Below the pieces are notes generated by a model, which saw only the letters and a list, made by a program, of their open reading frames with translations, did no database searches and had not been told where the DNA came from. This document shows positions 1 through 7,300 of a stretch of 10,163 nt of DNA, piece by piece. Source of the stretch: Merdicola sp905200315 (GTDB lineage: Bacteria; Bacillota; Clostridia; TANB77; CAG-508); contig CABPZP010000023.1 of assembly GCA_902461935.1 (NCBI GenBank), positions 1 through 10,163 of the forward strand. Reading direction: 5' to 3'. The position numbers and the translations under genes were made by a program. Position 1 is the first letter of the stretch, and every line of letters begins with the position of its first letter.

Positions 1-1
1 A

Positions 2-895
2 GTGTTTAGAACAATTTTAAGTGATAAAAAGGAAGCAGTAATTTTTATAAATAAAACATTGAAATTAAATCTAAAAGAAGATGAAATAGAAAAATACAAA
101 GAAAATTACATAACAGAAAATTTAATAAACAAAGAAACTGATATTGTATACAAAATAAAAAACAAAAATGTATTTATATTAATAGAACACCAAACCAAAA
201 TAGATTATTCAATGCCATTTAGAATAATGGAATATCAATTTAAAATAATCCAAAGTGCAGTAGATATAAACAAATTAAAATTAAAGGAATATAAAATACC
301 AATAGTAATACCAATAGTTTTATATACAGGAAGAAAAAAATGGAATGTAAAAGAATATATAAAAGATGCGCAAGAAAGTTTTAAACAATACAATGGAGAA
401 GAATTAGGAAGATATAAATTAGTAGATGTAAATAATTTCACAGAAGAAGAATTACTAAAAGAAAAAACATTTTTATCAAAAGCAATGTTGATAGAACGAA
501 AAAGTGATGATGAAAATATAGTTAATTATTTAGAAAGAACGGTAAATGTATTATTAAATAACAATGAATTTACACAAGAACAAAGAAACTTTTTAATAGT
601 AATGCTAGATATAATACTAAGAAGAAAAATAAACAACGATGAAATAACCAATAAATTAATAAAAAAATTAAAGAAAAGGGAGGAAAAAGAAATGTTAGCA
701 ATATTAGATGCAATAGACGAAGAAAACGAAAGAATATTACAAAAAGGAATAAAAGAAGGCAAAAAAGAAGGTATGAAAGAAGGTATACGTAAGACTAAAA
801 TCAGTAATGCTAAAAAAATGAAAAATGCTAACTTAGATATTACTTTAATAATAGAGATAACTGGCTTATCTAAAGAAGAAATAGAAAAATTATAA
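2..895 (+). CDS. Rpn-family PD-(D/E)XK nuclease / YhgA-like putative transposase (5' partial)
   Basis: The visible 297 codons match the Rpn/YhgA family (PF04754), proteins with a PD-(D/E)XK nuclease fold; E. coli RpnA is reported to be a DNA endonuclease that promotes recombination. Family signatures visible: TDIVYKIK with Asp47, then FILIEHQTKID with Glu62-His63-Gln64 (the E-x-Q form of the catalytic motif), the following MPFRIMEYQ, and IPIVIPIVLYTG...W at residues 99-115. The C-terminus (about 243-297) is the usual charged helical tail with Lys/Glu/Gly repeats (KEGKKEGMKEG) ending in ITGLSKEEIEKL. The GTG at position 2 is probably an internal Val, not the start: relatives, as I recall them, have more residues before FRTILSDKKE, so the gene likely begins upstream. 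The stop is TAA at 893-895. No frameshift is seen and both catalytic residues are present, so it looks intact. The in vivo role in this organism is unknown; 'transposase' in the family name is not proof of mobility. Confidence 0.85.
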   Translation: MFRTILSDKKEAVIFINKTLKLNLKEDEIEKYKENYITENLINKETDIVYKIKNKNVFILIEHQTKIDYSMPFRIMEYQFKIIQSAVDINKLKLKEYKIPIVIPIVLYTGRKKWNVKEYIKDAQESFKQYNGEELGRYKLVDVNNFTEEELLKEKTFLSKAMLIERKSDDENIVNYLERTVNVLLNNNEFTQEQRNFLIVMLDIILRRKINNDEITNKLIKKLKKREEKEMLAILDAIDEENERILQKGIKEGKKEGMKEGIRKTKISNAKKMKNANLDITLIIEITGLSKEEIEKL

Positions 896-896
896 A

Positions 897-934
897 ATTT
901 GTGTCAATAGGGACAGTCCCCAGTTGACACAAAT
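897..934. repeat. Palindrome 1: perfect 11-bp inverted repeat directly after the Rpn gene
   Basis: Positions 897-907 (ATTTGTGTCAA) and 924-934 (TTGACACAAAT) are perfect reverse complements. Inside them a second short stem, GGGA at 910-913 with TCCC at 917-920, closes a 3-base loop. The element starts two bases after the Rpn stop codon, so its transcript could form a hairpin that ends or protects that mRNA. No T-run follows, so a classical intrinsic terminator is not supported. From memory, palindromes with GTGTCAA outer arms around a GGGACAGTCCC-like core recur between genes in many bacteria, so a dispersed REP-like element is the more likely reading. Confidence 0.7.
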
Positions 935-953
935 ACCAATGTAAAAATATTCA

Positions 954-986
954 ATTGTTGGGGCACGGTGCTCCGTGCTCAACAAT
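954..986. repeat. Palindrome 2: long GC-rich hairpin element
   Basis: The outer arms ATTGTTG (954-960) and CAACAAT (980-986) pair perfectly. After a small bulge, the inner arms GCACGG (963-968) and CCGTGC (973-978) also pair perfectly around a TGCT loop. The GC-rich core contrasts sharply with the surrounding DNA. It shows no similarity to palindrome 1 and has no coding frame of its own. It is best described as an intergenic repetitive palindrome; a regulatory RNA role cannot be excluded. Confidence 0.7.
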
Positions 987-993
987 AAAAAAT

Positions 994-1056
994 GTAGGGG
1001 CGGTCATTGACTGCCACAAAGAAAAAATATAAAAGGCGACCAATGGTCGTCCCTAC
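994..1056. repeat. Palindrome pair 3: MITE-like element with imperfect 22-base terminal inverted repeats
   Basis: The left end (994-1015, beginning GTAGGGGCGGTC) and right end (1035-1056, ending GTCGTCCCTAC) are imperfect inverted repeats of 22 bases: 16 positions match and all six differences are transitions, four of which still pair as G-U in RNA. Each end is also a small palindrome by itself: GGCGGTCA/TGACTGCC around one base on the left, CGACCA/TGGTCG around one base on the right. About 19 AT-rich bases lie between them. Its small size, inverted ends and lack of a reading frame resemble a miniature non-autonomous element or REP pair. No target-site duplication is clear. Confidence 0.6.
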
Positions 1057-1092
1057 TTTAAATAGGCTATTCCCTAAGAAAAACAATGTTTT

Positions 1093-1121
1093 TTGTCATA
1101 AAAATAACAAAAAAGTAATAT
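1093..1121 (+). promoter_or_regulatory. Candidate upstream sigma-A-type promoter
   Basis: TTGTCA (1093-1098) and TAATAT (1116-1121) are separated by 17 bases. The -35 matches consensus at 5 of 6 positions and the -10 at 4 of 6. If used, transcription would start near 1128 and the leader would include the hairpin at 1152-1178. In DNA this AT-rich such boxes arise easily, so this is tentative. Confidence 0.25.
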
Positions 1122-1151
1122 AAACTTAAATTTTATAGTAATAATAATATA

Positions 1152-1178
1152 AATAGAACTCCCGTAAGGAGTTCTATT
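1152..1178 (+). terminator. Perfect 11-bp hairpin upstream of the adhesin gene, terminator- or attenuator-like
   Basis: AATAGAACTCC (1152-1162) pairs perfectly with GGAGTTCTATT (1168-1178) around a CGTAA loop. The following bases (CTGCTATATATAA) are AT-rich but hold no real T-run, so termination strength is uncertain. It lies about 95 bases before the adhesin start. If the downstream promoter candidate (1208-1237) is the real one, the hairpin would insulate the adhesin from upstream transcription; if the upstream candidate (1093-1121) is used, it lies in the leader and could act as an attenuator. Confidence 0.5.
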
Positions 1179-1207
1179 CTGCTATATATAAATTAAAAAA
1201 AGCTATA

Positions 1208-1237
1208 TTGAACTGTAAATAATAAAAATGCTAATAT
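1208..1237 (+). promoter_or_regulatory. Candidate proximal promoter of the giant adhesin gene
   Basis: TTGAAC (1208-1213) and TAATAT (1232-1237) are spaced by 18 bases, and TGC at 1229-1231 directly before the -10 gives the extended TGn motif common in Gram-positive promoters. The predicted start near 1244 gives a leader of about 28 bases that contains the ribosome binding site. I prefer it over the candidate at 1093-1121, but there is no experimental support. Confidence 0.35.
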
Positions 1238-1257
1238 TATAAGAAGAAAAATAGGAT

Positions 1258-1264
1258 TAAGGAG
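1258..1264 (+). promoter_or_regulatory. Strong ribosome binding site of the adhesin gene
   Basis: TAAGGAG is seven bases before the ATG at 1272. It is a near-ideal Shine-Dalgarno at ideal spacing, and it fixes the start codon, which is followed at once by a signal peptide. Confidence 0.85.
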
Positions 1265-1271
1265 CATACGA

Positions 1272-1346
1272 ATGAAAAGAAAATTGCCAGTTATGGTATT
1301 AGCAACTTTATTAATTTTTATAGCATTAACTAAAGCAACTTTTGGT
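1272..1346 (+). other. Signal peptide of the giant adhesin (residues 1-25)
   Basis: MKRK supplies the positive N-region. A hydrophobic core follows at about residues 5-20 (LPVMVLATLLIFIALT), then KATFG|EV with small residues before a likely cleavage after Gly25. This indicates Sec export. The exact cut site is approximate; no lipobox Cys is present, so it is not a lipoprotein. Confidence 0.8.
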
Positions 1347-4300
1347 GAAGTAACAACAAGAGCAGTGTTGCAAATAGCTAATGATGGAAAAAATGAAACT
1401 ATCGAAGATAGTTCTATTCGTGTTGCTCACACTATTACTAACGTGGAAGACAAAAGTTTTATTTTAAACGTAGAAGTAGAGAATTTACAAGACCAAGGAA
1501 CAGAAGTAGCTTTAGTATTAGATAATTCATTTTCTATGTGGAGTGAAAGTAAAATAAATACATATAAAGCTAAAATGATAGAAACTGTAAATAAAATATA
1601 TACAAAAATTCCAGATGCATATATGTCATTACAAGATTACAATGGAACAATTACTGCAATGACTGGAAGCAAAGAAGATATAATTCAAGCTATAAATAAT
1701 ATAACAACTTATAATGGAATAACTGCAACAACAGCCCTTGAATATGCTAAAAATAGCTTTACTGGAAAAGCAAAAAATAAGCACATAGTTGTATTTACAG
1801 ATACAGAGGAAAATCAAAAATCAGCAGATATCATAAAAGAAATACAAGATGACCAAAACTTGTATATGACAGCAGTAATAATAGGAGAAAATGCAAACAA
1901 ACAAACAGAATATAAGGCTACAAAAAATACAAAAGTGTATCAAATAGAAGATAGCAGTAATTACAATTTTGACCAATTAAATACTCAAATTTCAGAATAC
2001 ATATATTCAACAGTAAAAAAAGAAATAAATAATGTTGTAGTAGATGGTTTATTTACAGAACAAGCAAAAGAACTATTTAACATGGAAATAAGCTCACAAC
2101 CTAATTTAGGAACAGCAGCATTTATAGGTAGTAAACAAGGATATAAATTAACAATTCCTCAAATTACAACTAATAAAGTAAGTTTTAGAATTAAATTCAC
2201 ATTGAATAATGAAATAGATAGAACATATATAAACCAAACAGTGAAAATTATAAATAGTGCAACTATAAATTATGACGATAAAAGACAAGAAAGTAAAACA
2301 TTAACAAATAATGAAAAATCACCAAGTATAAGCTTTTTAGAAAGATATACACTAGAGATAACAACTATAAATAAAGAATTTCAAGAAATTTTAGTTAGTG
2401 ATGTAAATTGTACAGTTGTACAAAAAAATGAAACTGGAGACATAATACAAACTTTCGAAAATTTAAGAACAGATTCAAACGGAAAAATTACTATAGATAC
2501 ATTAACATATGTACCAAAAAGCTCTTTTGAAGTACAATTTAATTCAACACCAGGACCATATGAAGATAAAGATAATGAAAACTTAAGTATTAATAAAGAT
2601 TTAACCTCAGGAATTATTACAGTAACAACTTCAAGTTTAGAGGCAAAAGATGGAGAAAGTGTAGAAGTAGATAATTACAATAAAATAATAAAAGCAAAAT
2701 TTACTATAGCACCAAAAGTAATAGTATTTAATATAAATAAAATAGATGAAAAATCTGGAGCAACTTTGCAAGGGGCAAAATATGTACTTTCTCAACCACA
2801 AACAAAAGATATTCCTGCAAACTCAAAAGTTTCTGGAACAACAAATGCTTCTGGAAATCTAAAATTATCTGCAGAAGTAGCAGGAGTTTTACAATCAACT
2901 AAAGGTTCAGATGGCAGATGGTATACATATTATTATACATATGTACTAAACGAAGAAACAGTACCAACAGGATATATAGAGCAAAACACTCAAACAGTAG
3001 TAAAGATACACTTTACACCAGATGGAGAGATTGGAAATGTATATATAGCTGGAAATAGCTCAAATGCAAAAATAAAATCTGTAGAAAACGACATAATTAA
3101 TCTAGATTTAACAAACAAAATGAAATTTTATACATTAAACATAAACGCTATAGATAAAGAATATAATAAAATTCCTGTTGTAGGAGCAGAATTTGAAGTA
3201 TATGGTTATGATAAAAATAACTCACAAGTTTTATATGAAAGTGGCACAACAGATTCAAAGGGGAATTTATCAATAGAAATAAATAAATCTGGAGAAGTGA
3301 AATATGTAATAAAACAAAAGAAAGAACATGCAGCATATGAAAATGCAGAGGACTATACATATACATTAAATAGAGATTTTGAAACAAATGAATTAACTAT
3401 GGTAACTAAAGACGATGGTATAGAATTAGACAACGATAAAAAAGTAGTAACAGCAACAATACCATTACAACCAAAGAAATTCAATTTTAAAATAAACAAA
3501 AAAGATTTAGATGAAAATATTCCTGTAGAGGGAGTTGAACTAAAATTAACACAACCAGGTATACGAGATATACTAACTCAAACAACTGGTAGCGACGGAA
3601 TAATAAATTACAATGCAAATGTAGTATGCAATGCAGATGGAGGACAAGCAACATATTATTTAACAGAAACTAAAAAGGCAAATGGATACAAACAAATAAA
3701 TGGAGACATTCCTGTAACTATTACATTTGATGAACATGGTAATATAACAAATATAAGTGAAAATTCAGATTATATAGAAAATGTAAAAACAGAAAACAAA
3801 AAAGCAGAAATGAACCTATTAAATGAGCAACAAGAGTACACAATAGAAATTTATGCAAAACATAAAAATTACAAACAAGTTCCTGTAAAAGGTGCTACAT
3901 TCCAAATAACAGGTAATACAGATTTGGATGAAACAGAATTTTATAGAAGTGGAATATTAGAAACAAATCAAGAAGGAAAAGCAGTATCTGACATAATAAA
4001 AAGATCTGGAGACTTAAAATATACAATTACAGGAATACAAGTACCACAAGGCTACAAAACACCAGAAAGTAAAACAATAAAAGTAAATAAAAATCTACAA
4101 ACAGAAAATTTAACACTATTAGAAAATAAAAATGAAAACTTATCTGTTGAGATAGATAATATAAATAAAATAATAAAAGCTACTGTATATGTAGAACCAG
4201 ATGTATTTACAGTGAAGATAAACAAAAAAGATGTAGGCCTTTCAAATACATTAATTGGAAATGCAGAGTTTACTGCTAAACAACCAGATCTAACATATAC

Positions 4301-7300
4301 TAACGAAGATGGTACAGAACAAACAATACAAAGAAATAATGTTATAGAAAAAACAGTAGATAATGAAGTATTAGAAATGCAATTAGAAAATCCAATTATA
4401 AATGAAATAGAACAAAGAACATTTGAATATACATTAACCGAAACAAAAGTACCACAAGGTTATGAAAATACAGAATTTTCATTAAACTTTAATTTAACAT
4501 TCAATGATGATGGAAGCTTAAATTCAATAAATAATATAGAAGAAAATTCAAAAGCTATTGTTAAAGGAGAAGTAACAGAAAGTAAGGACGATTTAACAAT
4601 AGAGCAAGAAAATTATTTAAAAGAAAGCCAAATAGAAGATAATAAATTAAATTTAACTATTGCAAATAAACAAAAAGGTGCAATTCTAAAAATTCAAGCA
4701 TTAAATAAAAAATATGCAGGATATAGAATTGGAGTAGATGGAATAACAATACAAGTGGTAGGAAAAGATTCTACTGGAAAAGAATTTTATAATAAGAACT
4801 TAATTACAAACGAAAATGGAGAAATACAATTATCTGGTATTTCACAAACAGGTGATTTTACATTCGAACTAACAGTAATAAAAGGAAAAGCAGGCTATTT
4901 AGCAGGTGCAACAAAAACAATAAGCTTACATAGAGATGTTTTAACAACAAAATTAAGTTTAACAAAGCAAGATTCAGATACACAAATAAACGATGATAAT
5001 AAAATAATAGATAGTAAAATATATGTAGATGTTCAAACATATAATTTAGAAATTACTAAATACGAAAAATTATATGGTAATACATTAATAGAAAATGCAA
5101 CATTTATTGTTGAACAACCAGATATAAAAATTTATAAAAGGGAAAAAGTAACAGGAACAACAGTAAAAGGAGAAAAATTAGTAATTTGTCCAGAAGTTGC
5201 AGGAGAAGGAACATATGAATATAAAGTTCAAGAAGCAAGTCAAAGTGGATATATAAATCATAACATTAATACAACATTAAAAATTACATTTGATAAAGAT
5301 GGAAATATAACAAATGTAGAAAAAGGAACAGATGAAACAACCGTAGAAAATAGCAAAGTACTAACATTAGGAACAAGTACTAAAAATACAATTCCATTAA
5401 CAGTTACTAATGAACAAATGCCATATAAAATACAAATAAATGCAGTAGATTCAAAATACAAAAATGTACCTGTTAAAAATGTAAAAATAAATATAACAGG
5501 AAAAGCAAATAACAGTGAAATATATAGTGCAGAAGAAACAACAGATGAAAAAGGATTTATAGAATCTGATGATTTAATACAAAGAGGAGATGTAGATTAC
5601 ACATTAGAACAAATTAGTGTACCAACTGGATATGAAAAAGGCGACGCTCAAACAATAAAAATAAATAAAAATTGGGATACAACTAAAATAACATTAAGAG
5701 AAAATGCGCAAAATGTACAAATAGATGATTCAAATAAAATAATTAAAGTAACACTATACATTGAGCCTCAAACATTTAATATTAATCTAAATAAAGTAGA
5801 TAAGTTGGATAATAATATAAAAGTTAAAAACGCAAAATTTATATTACATCAACCAAGTTTTGAAAATGGATATGCAAGAAACGAATACACACAAATAACA
5901 AAAAATAATGAAGAAGTAGTATTTACAGGAGAGGTTGCAGGAGAAGGAACGTATAAATATATATTAGAAGAAAAAGAAGTTCCTTATGGATATATAGCAC
6001 TTTCTAAGGAAACCAGTTTATTAATAACATTTAACTCAGATGGTGTGGTAACAAAAGTTGAACAAGAAAAAGACAATGAATATGTACATATTGGAGAAAT
6101 TAATAAGCAAAATGTAATACCAGTACAAATATCTAACGAAAAGAAAGTACATTCATTAAGAATAACTGCAATGAACGAAGAATATCATCAAGCAAAAGCA
6201 GAAGGTGTTCATGTAAAAATAATAAGAAAAGATTCAAGTGGAAACCAAGTATCTCTAGGAACAGATGAAAACGGTGAGCCTATTATGGAAAAAACAGGTA
6301 TAACTCAGGCAGATGGAACAGTACTATTTACAGACCTAGAAGGTAGTGGAGACTTTAGTTATGAAATAACACAAGAAGAGCCAAGACCGGCAGCATTTTA
6401 CTTGGGAGATAGCAAAACAATTAATATTCATATTGATGATGCAACAAATGAAATCACAAATGTAGATAACAATACAAGTATAAATAATAATATAAGACAA
6501 ATATCTACAGAAATTTATTTACCACCAAAGAAATTTACAGTTACATTAAATAAAATAGATTATGATAATAAAAACTTAATTGGTGGAGCTACAATTATTT
6601 ACAATGAAAGTAAATGGAGTAGAAGACTACAAGGAGAAACTGTTAATGATAATAAATATGTAATTTCTGGTTATGTTTCAGGCGAAGGTGAATACGAATA
6701 CGATTTAGATGAAGGATATTACTATTATAATCAACCTATAGGAAGAGGAATTCCAAATGGATATAAAAATTACTTGAATAATCATGTGTTAAATATTACA
6801 TTTGATGAAGAAGGAAATATTACAAATGCAGAAATTAAAAGTTCAAGATGGTTTAAAGTATATTGGAATAACGAAGAAAAACATACATACACAATAGATT
6901 ATCCAGATTTAAAATATCATAAATTTAATATATTAAATCAAGATTCTGAAAATATTGAATTAGAACTTACAAATGTAAAAAAACAATTTGTATTAAATAT
7001 GAATGCATATAGTGGAAAATACACAAATGATAAATTATCAGATTTGAAGTTTAAAATAATAGCAAAAAATTCAAATGGAGAAATTATATATAATGATACA
7101 AAAACAACAGATTCAAATGGAAATATAAATATAGCAGATGAAGACTATTTTAGAGTTACAGGAGAAATAACATTTGAAATAAAATGTTTAAATACACCAA
7201 AACAATTTAAAGAAATGCAAGATATTACTGTAGTTGTAAATAGAGACCAGCATCCAGACCAAACAATAACAGTAGATCAAGTTAAAACATCTTCAAACGT

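Noticed and set aside
2..4. GTG as a true start codon of the Rpn gene
   Set aside because: No upstream sequence is available to show a ribosome binding site, and the residues match an internal point of the family (a Val before FRTILSDKKE), so the gene is treated as 5' truncated by the window.
235..762. Minus-strand frames within the Rpn gene
   Set aside because: They oppose conserved Rpn motifs (EHQ and the KEG-rich tail), so they are complementary-strand artefacts.
897..1056. CRISPR array
   Set aside because: The palindromes differ from each other in sequence and spacing; there is no identical direct repeat with unique spacers.
3148..3387. Short minus-strand frames of 60-81 codons scattered across the adhesin gene (e.g. 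3148-3387, 4858-5040, 5258-5461, 7565-8067, 9586-9774)
   Set aside because: They are antisense shadows of the repeat coding sequence, rich in Leu/Phe/Tyr/His, and none matches a family I recognise.
5196..5950. A 17-base exact DNA repeat (5196-5212 and 5934-5950, GTTGCAGGAGAAGGAAC) as a mobile or regulatory element
   Set aside because: Both copies encode the same conserved VAGEG segment at equivalent positions of A4 and A5, so protein-level conservation or duplication explains it.
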